64,000 nt of DNA from Tigriopus japonicus (Eukaryota > Arthropoda > Copepoda > Harpacticoida > Harpacticidae): NCBI GenBank assembly GCA_010645155.1, contig JAAGOF010000064.1, forward strand, positions 2,763,262 to 2,827,261, given 5' to 3'. Below the pieces are notes generated by a model. The model was given only the letters and a program-made list of their open reading frames with translations, searched no databases and was not told the DNA's origin. Positions 22,773 through 34,000 of this stretch are shown in pieces. Position numbers and translations under genes: made by a program. How positions within the stretch are numbered: the stretch's first letter is position 1; each line of letters begins with the position of its first letter.

Positions 22773-24633
22773 GTGAGCACACACAGTTTGCATTAAGATT
22801 CTGGAGGAGTGTTGAAAATCTTTCATTTCACGTCAAGCGGTGTCAGGATGAAGTAGCCCTATTTTGGATTTGCACTTCGAGTGCCCATTACTTCTAAGAA
22901 TGGAACACGTTTAAGGGGGTTTCCAAGAAAAGGATAAGTACAGGAAGGATTCTGCGTCACTTTAATGGCGGAATATAGAGAGAACACTTTCATTTAGACG
23001 TCTCTGTTCTCTCTACATTTCCTTGCCGTTGTCGGGGGTTCCTTTTCTTTCTGTGTTGAAGTTCTTTTTATTCAAGCTCCATGGATCACCAGCGAAATGC
23101 TGTTGGTGATAAGCACCAAAAAAGAGGCTTCTGAAACTTACTCGCTAACTTCTTTTGCTTTTGAAGCTCGTTCTAACTGCATAATGGAACAAGGGAAATC
23201 TTCAAAAATTTCTGGAATGCAATATCTTCCTCTTTATTTGGACTTCTCATCTTTTCTCGAGATTTTCGGGGATCTTGGCCTTCAGCTCCAAACAGAGCTT
23301 GTTGAGCGTTTCGTTCGTCGACGTCGTGGCAATCAACGGGCTCTCTCCACTTAACTTCAAGAGCAAATATTTGTTTTGAAGGTGTCGCTCCTAAGACTTC
23401 TTCAAAGCTGTCGGGAGCTTTCAGGCAGTCTGACTGTGCTCTCTTAAAGCTTTCAAGACGAAATACGAACCATGGAATTCTTCAATCAAGAAAGAGCCGA
23501 CTAGTGAAAGTGCTGAACAACCGTTCACATTGATTGTCTTTCGAGTGTCAGCAAAATTTGAGAGCCTCCGCGTTCATTAGATTGTCACGCTCATTTGTTA
23601 ACTTTTGGTTGGGGTGAAGTCTTCTTCATCTTGGTCGATTTTGAACTCTATTCAAGGATGTGGAATATTCCTGGTCGATCTGGAAAGGTCGGATCTCAAA
23701 GGCCAAAAAGAAGTTCGTACTTGCGTTTCCGATGAAAACTTTGCTTACGATCTCGGTTTTAGGGCTTCTTTTGACCCACTTGCCTCAACAACTTCGTTTG
23801 TTCGTCTTGGTTTTCTCCGTCGTATTTTCTAGCTCGAAGCACGTATAAACCCGTCTTAAAGGCTAAACGAAGGATTCCCATTATTGAGTTCCGATACTTC
23901 TCCCAATGTTGGAGTTCGGAAGGGTCCATTGAATTTTTCCATAATTCCGCCTACTAGTAAACGCACTCTCATGTATGTGTATGATGTCCCCATTGCCTTT
24001 TTCACGTCGAGATGGCCAAAACTCATTTCCTGTCTCTTTGTTGAAGATAATTGGACATGATTGACCTTCGAACAAGACCAAATTAATGATCATTGCTTAC
24101 ACGGCAATTGGGATTAGTTCATGGCGGAATTTCCGCTCTTCCTTGGTTCCATTGGGAACAAAGAAAGGCCCAAAGAAAACCATTGACTTTGCAATGGAAA
24201 AGGAAGTATTGCTTCTGGAAAACCTTCTAATACTCTTGTACGCAAATGAGAGACATTGCCCAATGTAACCATCGTTCCGTCAGAGGCTTTTTTTTGGAGT
24301 CGGGGGAAGTTGAGTTTTCTGATGAGTTAGCAAACGATCTGGGAGTAAGCTCACATACTAGAGCCCGGGAGCTTGTTTCCAAAGTTTTTCTACTCCCGAA
24401 CTGTACTACTACAAATGCGTTCCCTAAAGACTTTTGGGTTGTGCGAGGTAGGAAATGGACAACTGAAAGTCTCCTCATTGAGATAACAGCTCCCCAAAAC
24501 CAGGGTAAAGAGAGATCGAGCTTGGGTCGAGGTCTCACGTGGATGCAACCTTTTTTTTCTTTAGGCCGACCGAACAGAAACAATCCCAGTCAGACAGACT
24601 GCTCTAACTAACTTCTTGTGCCCTCTGTTTCAG
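22773..24633. other. Intron 3 of the CSIM protein gene
   Basis: A 1.86-kb intron between GTGAGC and the acceptor CCTCTGTTTCAG. Short frames inside it (23097-23354, 24246-24611) show no family features. Confidence 0.5.
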
Positions 24634-24786
24634 ACTTATTACATTGAATACTATGCTCGCTATTTGGAACAATACGAGGCCCGAAGAGAATACAACCAAC
24701 AGCAGGAGTTTGTGGGACCCCTCGAGGCTTCGTTTTTTATGGATGATATAATGAACAATGGAATCTCCTTCTGTTCCATCATGTAG
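24634..24786 (+). CDS. CSIM protein gene, exon 4, with CaaX box
   Basis: The terminal exon follows CTCTGTTTCAG in phase 0 and codes residues 410-459 plus the TAG stop. It continues the Cys cluster into a Tyr-rich helix (TYYIEYYARYLEQYEARREY) and ends SFCSIM. The last four residues, CSIM, form a CaaX box whose final Met is preferred by farnesyltransferase; prelamin-A ends with the same four residues. Expected processing is Cys farnesylation, removal of SIM and carboxymethylation, anchoring the protein to membrane. This protein has no lamin rod, so it is not a lamin. Family unrecognised. Confidence 0.65.
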   Translation, partial: TYYIEYYARYLEQYEARREYNQQQEFVGPLEASFFMDDIMNNGISFCSIM

Positions 24787-26014
24787 ATTGGACCTTGAAC
24801 TTTCTATGATCCTGGTACAAGTGTACTGTATGTTGTTCCTATAAGCTGTGTACCCAGAACGGGTGGTCCCAAAAATGAGGCTCGAAAAGACAATATTTTG
24901 CCAAATTGCATGATCTCCACTTGTACTATTACGACAAATGAATGTTATTTATGTTGCCTCTCAACGAAGCAGAAATTGGAATAAACCAAGGACAAAAAAG
25001 TCCCTCGAGAACCAGGTTGAATTGCCGCCTCATTACTCACAAGTTTTGTGCAACTCATGTAAAAACGAAATTCCTTCAGTGCGACGCTTCTTCGTTCCTT
25101 GGCAACGAAATCTAAATCATCCGAACTGGGAAATAATTGTCAAGACTTTCGTTTGGAATGGCCATTCTTTGAGCGCCTCGAGCCTTTTCTCTCCTTCTCT
25201 TTCGTTCTCTCTCAGGATTGCGATGGTCTCTTTAGAATTTATTTGGAGGCTCCACTTTGAACCACTGGGGATCTGAGTAGGATGATATTTCTTCGTTTTC
25301 GAGACCCTCACAAAAAAACCGGGAACAACAAATAGCGAGTGCCTTCCTTGTTAAAGGAGCGCATACTCCTCGTCTTTATGCCCCAATTATTGAAGAAGGC
25401 CCAAAGTCAACAACGAGAGGCACTCATTTCGAGTGTTACTTTGTCACTGTTGTCGGATTAGAGCAAGAAGACGCTCGTCTGGAGTCTGTACGTACGTAGA
25501 TGTACAAGTTCAACTCGCATTCGTCCGTGATTTATCGCCACTTTTCGGCTTTAATGTCGAAAAAAAAATCGGCGTGTTCCTTTCCAATGAAGAAGAAAGG
25601 AGGCAAACGGTCTTTGAAGAAAATGATTCATGACTTGGAACTCGAAAGAGCACGCAGTTCTGGTCGTTTTGGATGATGCTGGGACAAGCGAGGAACTCGG
25701 TCTTTTTTCTTGAGTTCTCTTTGGACCACTGTGCAGATAGTATGGCTCCATTATTGCTGGCTGGCGGTTCCTAGGATTCTTTTCGTCTGGGCTGGCTGTG
25801 GAATGGGGCAAGGCAAATGTCATTGAAACTGTAAAATAAATTAAACTCGAATAACGGATCCGATGGTCGTTTTGGTCCTGTCAATTCGGTTCTCTTTGTT
25901 TTTGTAGAAGAAAACTATATAGCACAAGAAGGGTGTGCAAAACTTGAAAAAACTATTTATAACAAAGTGTACAGTTTGAACATTTCTTTTTGCATAATTG
26001 GCCATTCATATTTT
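24787..26014. other. 3' flank of the CSIM gene, then intergenic
   Basis: The 3' UTR of the preceding gene probably extends to the AATAAA at 24980. No further gene is seen up to the SINE. Confidence 0.5.
24980..24985 (+). terminator. Candidate poly(A) signal of the CSIM protein gene
   Basis: AATAAA lies 194 bp after the TAG stop and is the first canonical hexamer downstream. Confidence 0.45.
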
Positions 26015-26259
26015 AATAATAATCTTTATTGCGAGATTTTTTGGTCTCATTGGACAATGTTTACAATACGTTTTACCACAAGTCATTATTGTACATGGTG
26101 ATATATACATGGTGCCCATTCTGGGTTTTACAAACAACGCCGGTTCGAGGCGATCATCCATTAGAGGATAGGTGAGAGGGGGAAAGACCTGGGATCAAAC
26201 CCATGAACCCGAGCATTGCACGGTCGCGCGTCAACCAACTGCGCCATAACCATCTCTCC
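26015..26259 (-). mobile_element. tRNA-derived SINE
   Basis: Read on the minus strand, the head (GGAGAGATGG) is followed by an A box TGGCGCAGTTGG (26246-26235) and a B box GGTTTGATCCC (26201-26191), at tRNA-like spacing. A tRNA-unrelated body and an AT-rich tail (AATAAAGATTATTATT) follow. This internal polymerase III promoter plus body and tail is the structure of a SINE. It is not a functional tRNA, because the cloverleaf is not maintained and there is no clean acceptor stem. Target-site duplications were not clear, so the ends are approximate. Confidence 0.7.
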
Positions 26260-29200
26260 TTTTTTTTCCTATTTTACCACATCACTACCAAATCTACCCG
26301 AATATGCTTAAGAAATAAATAGAAATGATGATTTTTTTTTAAGTTTGAACTAACACTGAGGAAGGACAACATATTAGTCTTGCTTTTTTCCTAAGTATCA
26401 CTCGTACCGTCTTTCTGAATGAAGCTTAAGGAAGTTTTTAAGCAGTGTAATTTCGAAAAAGGAAAGTGGCGAAACTTTTCTGATGCTCATTTATTGTCCT
26501 GTTTTGTGCTTGGCACTTTTGTTTTTTGTTTTGAATTGGTAGTCGCCTTTTCCCCTTCTCTACGTCCATGTATGGATAAAATAATGTTCAGTTTCTTTTG
26601 CTTAAGGATGGAATCGAACCCATGCTCTTTCGTTTGCACGCCTTTCTTAATTTTGACTTATATTCATTACGTTAAAACTGATGGAAGGCTCTGCGCAGCC
26701 GATGCTAAAAAATGTGGGCTATAAAAAACAACATGAATAGATCACAATGCTCAAAGATGAAAATACGATCCCATTACATATCTATGTTCCCATCCATGCT
26801 TGCAACACACTCAATGATTATTCAGCAAATTTGGGAAATCATTTCATGGCTGATATTTACTCCGCTCCTCGTCAGATAAAGCGTGCTCAGAATGAGCTTT
26901 GGCCATTCATTGCATACCCTTAGGGTCTAATGTACGTAGGTCTTTTGCTCGAGAACCTCAAAAGAATCTCGTCCCAATCTATGTAAGAGCAAGCTGCATG
27001 AAAGGAACCCAACGACTCCTTGGACCAGTGGACCATGCATGCATTGCTTGTAGTGCACAATCTGGAGACAACTCAAGCCTGACATCAGGCCCAAAATAGA
27101 GGCGCATTTCAAAGAGAACAAATAGGTGGAGACAACAGTCAGTGGTTGGTTGGCCTGTGTCTACAATCTCAGTCCGATTCAAAGTCAAGCCAGAAACTGA
27201 CCACTTTGAACACCAGACTTTTCCATCTGTCCATGTGGTTGGACCGCGTGTACCCAAATTCTACTAGAGAAAGAAAAGTAATTCCATTCGAGGTCTGGAT
27301 ATTCAATCGAGAGCTGTTCGGGAACGCCGATAGCGGTAAATTATGTAAATCCAGTAAATATATCACCCTAAATAACCCGGCATTGGCTTTTCAAGCTCCC
27401 TCGGATGCCAGAAACTTTCCCCAGCCAAGATTGATGACAAACAAATCAATGCAATTGCATCCATCGACGACCCAACAAAACGGTCCAATAATGAATGGGC
27501 GACCAAAATACAGCAGAGACCCGACTCATGATTAGGTTTTCGCGTTCGTTCCAACGATCAGATCCGGATCAATCTAGGACGATGAGAGATGCCCAAGAAT
27601 CTTGCAGGATGCTTCATAAATCTCCGGTTGAACATTGAAAACCAATAACTCGGCCTTTTCGGCCGCACGATATTGGTAAATTCTCAACATTTCGCTTCCC
27701 TGTGCTTTCTTACTTTCAACGAAAGGCCAAAGACGGAAAGATTTTGCCACGAGTTTAGTCCAAACTAGAACTCTTCATTGCCAGAAGATGTTGTGAGGAG
27801 CGACATTATTAGCCATTAACACCAAAGTAAGACCACATCAAAAGACATGGGGTGCATTCTGCTTAAGGAATATTAGGTACTTTCCTTTTGGGTCCCTTCT
27901 GAAGCTAAATGAATTCATCCAGATGCCTTCTTAAAGGTACCCAGAACAAAAAGGAAATGGCCGCCATTGGGCCAATCATCTCTTCGTCGAGAATCAAAGC
28001 AAAGAATAATCCCTCATTGAACCGTAAATATATCAATAACATCTGCCGTTTCCCTAGCTAACATGTGCCTTTGGCAATGGTCTTGACACGAGTTTTTTAG
28101 GATGCTTGGTGCCTTTCCCTTGTCATATTTGGCTCCAAATAGAAGATTGTTGAGCACTGATGTTTGCCGTTTCCGTCGAGCTTTCAGACTCCCTCCACTA
28201 TACTGTACAATGTCGTACACACCCACTGAGAGATTGCTAACGTTCCTCGAGTTGCTCAGCATTAAGTGGATCAGGAGGCTTTTTTACAACCAAACTCACA
28301 ACAGACTCTCCCTCTCTTTCTTTCCTCTTGTCGCTGGAATGGAATGCAATAGAACCATATTGTTAGGCCTCCATAGACACAAAATGATAAGATAATCTTG
28401 GAACTTTTTATGGCTCCATGGCCAAGACATGCGTCTCTCAGAGAAGCATACATAGGGATTCCGAAGAGTCCTTAGATCGTGACGTGTTCCCATGGAGCTA
28501 ACGGCAATTTGCACTTGCTTCAAAATGGACGAACATCCAATGAAAATGCATTGTTTATGTGCTTGCACCCGTAGGGTCGATCGAGTAAGAAATCTCACTT
28601 GCTCTTCAATGAGGGTTCAAAATAAAGAAAATGTTGCAGAGGTCATAAAAGGTTTGGCAAGTTGTCGGGTTCATTCGGTGGAGAGGCAATTGCCTGGCGC
28701 AGCTAGGCTTGAGATCAGAATGCCAAAACAGCCACCTCCGAGGCCGTTTTCTGTTTGGTCCATAGCGAATTGTTTGGTGGTGCGTGCATGAAGCAAGCTG
28801 TCCAATTTCAGCCCCATAAATTGATACATACGCACACACAAGGGAACGTCCCGAGCATCAGTATTGACCCACGCCCATAAATACTCTAGGTTCATGACTT
28901 TTGCGTGATATGAAAACAGATCCAAGGTCCGTGTTCCATGTCGATTCCATACAGATGGAGCAGAGGAAGGAAAGCTTAAAGGCGAAGATAATTTATGATA
29001 TGTTTAGGCGATCACTCCTTGTGTAAACATTTTCTCTGGAAATCCTACAGGGAATTCGTTTTAGTATCCAATCAGACGGAATTGGAAAGGATCGAACTTG
29101 GAACATAAGGAAAATCGAACAATGAGAGTGCTTGAATATTGATCAATAGGGAGATGGTGATTGTGCGCGAGTGATAAATGAGGAAATTTTTATCTTGTGA

Positions 29201-29668
29201 AAGTTTGGAGAGGAGGAACTCGGAGGAAGAAGACCTTCCCTTTGAAATGGTGAGCACCACGATGATAGATGGTTACTGTCATTAATAATTCATGCCAAAA
29301 ACTTCATGATTGATTCCCAAGGCCAGGACCAAATTTGGGCAGAAGATGGGAGGAAAACACCAGAAGGCCATGAGCTCATTTTGTATGAACAAACAGATGA
29401 TGTTCCCAAAAGTTGGAGAGGGTCTTAACCTTGAAATTGACCAAGGAAGATCGGACGCAAAACTAAGCCTCTATAATATAGAAGTGCCGGCTCTGAGCAT
29501 CTTCCTATTTTCATTCATCTTTTTAGTATCTCAATTCTTCTCTTTCTCCTTTACCACTCTATCAAAACTTTGACGTCGCTGATTACACTCACTTTGAGAG
29601 TGGTTTCATATTAGGATATCATTTTTTTAAGAAAGAGGATCTTCTTTCCTCGCTTTGTGTGGTGATGG

Positions 29669-29690
29669 TGGTAGTAGTAGTAGTAGTAGA
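29669..29690 (+). repeat. (GTA)n microsatellite
   Basis: About seven tandem GTA units. Confidence 0.8.
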
Positions 29691-30300
29691 TTCCTTTTAT
29701 TTGACCATTGGCAGACTTGTCCCAAAAAGTTGAGCTCTCAAATTGATCCATTCTAAAGAAGAAAGACCAACGAGAAGAATCTTTGTGGAAGAAACGTTAA
29801 GATCCCACAAATGGAGAGCAAACCATCCCATCCATCTTCCCTAGTGTACCAGTTGTCAGGGCCGCCAGAGGCCAATACTGAGCATTTCACTGAAGGCTTT
29901 GACATCTCCCCACATGTCAACAAGAGGACTGACATTTGGAATTGAGTTCTTGTTTTGTCCTAGCCTCACGAAATTGAGGATTAGCATTGGCAGAAAACCC
30001 GAGACCCATTCTTTCATTCTTTCCAAGCCACAGGACTACATAGCAAATCATGACAAAGCGTTGTGTTGACACCCTCCTTCCTCACGGGAAATGGATATGT
30101 CTCTCTCTTGGTTGGCCAAGAGCAATTTGGATCGGGTGGAAATCAAAACCTTTCTACATCACAAAAAGGTTCTTCCCTTCACTCTCATGGAATGACAATA
30201 CGAAATCTCTTGGCTTCACGTTTATCTATTAGTCCTTTTTTGAATCAGTTCTAACGTTGACGCCGTATGTTATTATACATCCGGTACAGACTAGCACAGA

Positions 30301-30331
30301 CTAGAGCGCTATTTTTATTATAGCGCTCTAG
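30301..30331. repeat. Perfect palindrome CTAGAGCGCTAT
   Basis: Twelve-base perfect arms CTAGAGCGCTAT and ATAGCGCTCTAG around a 7-base loop of T and A. The core AGAGCGCTAT is shared with the palindrome upstream of PSMA5 at 5585. It lies 226 bp left of the retrotransposon. Confidence 0.6.
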
Positions 30332-30556
30332 TACAGACCGTCAAAACGAAATATCAACCCCTCATCTCAGGAAGAGGAAGTGTGTCAAGGTGGGTTTATG
30401 TTGTATCCTGATATTGGAACAACTCGTCATAGGGGGGCTAATACTTCACATGCCAGTGTGTGTCTCTTGCCTTGTCCTTTGCACCAAATTGGCAAACCGA
30501 TTTCTCATTTCTTAACTCCTCCAAGCTCACGTGTGACTGCTTTGAAAGAAACAACC

Positions 30557-30945
30557 TCGCATGATCGTGGAAGAGTAGAAGAAGTAATGCGAACGAAGTA
30601 ATTGGAAACGAGATGTATTGGGTCCTTTAAGGAGCAGCTGACTGGGAGGTCACAGTACATAAGACTGGGAGGTCACCTTAGTAATACAGCTCCAGAAATT
30701 CAACCCTGACACAAACATGTGACCCATTTTTGAGCTTCTAAAGGTATATTGGACACATTAGAACAGAAATTTTGTGCATCAAAGCTCAAAGGTTGCACGT
30801 GATTTCCATTTCACTGGTTGCGCTTGAAGGACTCAATATTCAAGGAACGTCAAACGGAAAGTGAAACATAATTTGACATTAGAATCCAGCTGATCTTGCT
30901 CGGGTCATTTCATCACAGAAACTCGAATAAAACAAGATCATCCCA
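30557..30945 (-). repeat. 3' LTR (389 bp, with 217-bp extra segment)
   Basis: Identical to the 5' LTR in its first 62 and last 108 bases, but contains an additional 217-bp segment (30619-30835) flanked by AT. Confidence 0.9.
30619..30835. mobile_element. 217-bp insertion in one LTR (possible MITE)
   Basis: Present only in the 3' LTR. It starts TGGGTCCTTTAAGG and its reverse strand starts TGAGTCCTTCAAGC (11 of 14 matching), like short terminal inverted repeats. It is flanked by AT on both sides. It holds a 14-bp direct repeat GACTGGGAGGTCAC (30640 and 30663). It may be a small transposon that inserted after integration. Alternatively this is the ancestral LTR interior and the 5' LTR suffered a 219-bp deletion between AT dinucleotides. 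Confidence 0.5.
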
Positions 30946-30955
30946 ACTCCCCTTT
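30946..30955 (-). promoter_or_regulatory. Polypurine tract
   Basis: On the minus strand AAAGGGGAGT immediately precedes the 3' LTR: the expected plus-strand primer for reverse transcription. Confidence 0.75.
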
Positions 30956-31028
30956 AAAGATTACAATACATTAATAAATGTTCAACATCCATCAAGTGAG
31001 AATTAGCAAGTTCTAGATGTCCGTGGAA

Positions 31029-34000
31029 TTAGGTTGCTTGAAAACGATCAGGCGCGTTGCGTGTGCGTCTGCTACGTCGCAGACCACGTGGTTCATCGTT
31101 TCTCAAAACAACCATCTCGTCGGTTTCATCGCAAACTGGAAATAGATCAGGGGCATATCTTAAAAATCGAAGGTTACGCTCCATGACTCTACCAGAAGGG
31201 AATCGAAGCACATAGCGTCGGGGAGAACGATTGTCCACAATAATGGCATGCTTATCCCACCGACGAGTGATTGGGTCCTGCACCAGAACGCTTTCACCGA
31301 CTGGAATCTTCCTTCGAATTCGGGTGGTCCGATCGAAGTAGGCCTTACGTTGAAGATCATCTTGAAGGCGTTTGGTATCTGCCACCTCGGACGAGGTCTG
31401 AAATTCTGGAAGAAAGGCACGCCGATGGATCGGTAATCGAGAGCGAAGAGGTTTACCAAATATCCTCTGGGCCGGCGACAGGCCATCGGATCGAGGCGTA
31501 TTGCGGAGCTCCAAGAGGCCAGTGGCGAAATCCTCGGACTCCCACTCCCCTCCGCACTTGGCGAGAAGATATTTGAGACTCTTGACATTGGCCTCGGCGT
31601 GTCCATTCGACTGGGGATGATGGGGCGAAGAAGATCGCCATTCAACACCCCAATGCCTGAAGAAATCTTGCGTTAAGGACGACGCAAAAAGCGGAGCATT
31701 GTCCGACCGAAAGACGTTGGGCACCCCCATCGTGCAAAATATCCCACGTAATTCGCGGATCAAACTAGAGGAAGTAGGGGCAGAATTAAACTTGAAAATG
31801 AATGGAAACCCGGAATATCGATCCGTGTAAACCAAGTAATCCTTGCCACCGTACGCGAAAAAATCGGCCGTCACCATTTGAAATGGTCGGGATGGACGAT
31901 CCTCTTGGACCAAGGGTTCAGCCACGTTTGAAGGTCTGAAATAGGCGCATTCTGAACAAGATCCTATCATGTTGGAAATATCAGAATTGAAACCGGGCCA
32001 ATAAACGATTTGTCTCGCCCGTCTTTTGGTGCGCTCAACCCCCTGATGACTAGCATGTAATAAATTTAAAACGTCTTTTATTGCAGTTGGCGGAATCACG
32101 ATTCGAGCACCTCTTAAAACGAGGTCGCCATCAATTGAGAGCTCATCTGCGATTTTCTTGAAGAGTGCCACGTAGTTCGAATGCTCCTCATGAACGGTCC
32201 CCCTCTCGACTGACGATTTCAGGAGGTTGTAGTCGGGAGATTCGCGAGCCTTGGCTGAAATTCCATCCAAAGTGAGGTCCGAATCCTTGGCAAGAAACGA
32301 CGCTATTTGGAGATTCGTGGGTCCAATATCATCATTCGACTCATCACTCTCTCCATCAATCGGGGCTCGGGATAAGGCATCCGGGATGTAATGGTCCTTT
32401 CCACATTTCCATTCAACCGAAAAATTAAAAGAAGAGAGACGTGAGCGATAATTCAAAATTCTGGGGTTTTCGATTGAAGTGAATAACTGATCATTGAAAA
32501 TCGGTTTCAAGGGCTTATCATCGGTTATTACAGTGAAGTGATCAAGCCCAGCCAGATAAATCCGACATTTTTTAATCGCCCAATAAATCGCCAGGGCTTC
32601 CAATTCAAGAATAGCGTATCGGGATTCTGCGTCTTTTAAAAAACGAGATCCACACTGAATCAAACGCCAATTTTCATCGTGTAATTGCAAAAGAGCAGAG
32701 CCCAAACCTTTCAACTTGGAAGCGTCTGTTTGAAGGACAGTTTTGGCATCCAGCCTGTACATACCAAGGATCGGTGGGGAAATGAGGGCGGATTTGACCT
32801 TTTCAAAAGCCGCAGTGTGCTCGGGCAACCATAAAAACGTATTAGAAGTCTTCAACAAACCACGGAGAGGTTCAGCCTTCATAGCGATCTCATTCGAAAA
32901 CTGTCCCAACTGGTTCACCAAACCAAGAAAGGACCGCAAATCCCGCCTGTCCGTTGGAACGGGGAATCGACTAATGGCAGAGACCTTCTCCTCATCGGCT
33001 TGGATACTGTTTTGCGAAATCCGATAACCAACAAAATCGATTTGCTCAGCGCCACCGATGACGCTCTTCTTCACATTCACAGTCATTCCATAACGCACAC
33101 ACCGCTCCAAAATCTCGCAGGTCAAGCGAACGAGGTCATGGTAGTCCTTCTCACCACACGCCATGTCGTCTATGACTTTGTGGACACGAAGACCAGACAT
33201 GGCAACATCACCTCTATAAGAAAATGAATCCCCGGTTGAAACAAAACCCATTGGAGATCGAAGGAACTTGTATTTGCCAAAAGGAGTAATGAATGTTGTT
33301 AATTCCTGTGACTTTTCATCCAATGGCATTTGCCAGTAGCCCTTCACTAAATCAAGTTTGATAAAATATTTATCAGTGGGACGAAAACCCGAAATAGCTT
33401 CGGCTGGGGTTTTAATAGGGTGAATTGATCGTACGACCTGAGAATTTAGACGCGTCAAATCCACACAAAATCGAGGGGAGCCATCTGACTTTGGAACGAT
33501 GACCAAAGGGTGACACCAAGAGGTTGGAACATCACCTGTGGCCACAATGATCAATTTGTCCTCCATATCATCCAACATCTCTTTTGTCATCTCCAATTGT
33601 GGGATTGGCACCTTGTATGCCGTATTGATCGCGAATGGAATAGCTCCCTCCTTCAAAGTAATGACCATCGGATCACCCACGATCGGACCACACATGGGTT
33701 TGAGTTGTGAATCGTCGAAAGCAGAACTGTAAATGGATTTAAGTTTAGTCTCAACACGACGAAAATCGTCCTCAGAAGGAGAAGACGGTAATGAAGAAAT
33801 CCATTTGTCGCGCTCGTTCAACGGCCAAACACGGGCCGGATCGGAAGACAAGTGTACTTCCTCGCGAACTTTAGACACCATGGGACGTGGAAAATCTTTA
33901 CCAACAATACCCAAAGAACGACAAGCTTCTAGACTTAAGTAAGCATCGTTTATATCCGGACTGACCACAACAGTCACATCATGGGCTACATTGTTCTCGT

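Larger units (their letters stand above)
26260..30551. other. Intergenic, no convincing gene
   Basis: Only short frames without family features. An isolated B-box-like GGGTTCGATTCC on the minus strand near 26615 has no A box at the right distance. A GTA/TAG microsatellite lies at 29669-29690. The palindrome at 30301-30331 is listed separately. Confidence 0.45.

Noticed and set aside
26580..26690. Possible tRNA or SINE on the minus strand (GGGTTCGATTCC B-box)
   Set aside because: No A box at proper distance, and neither acceptor nor anticodon stems can be formed.
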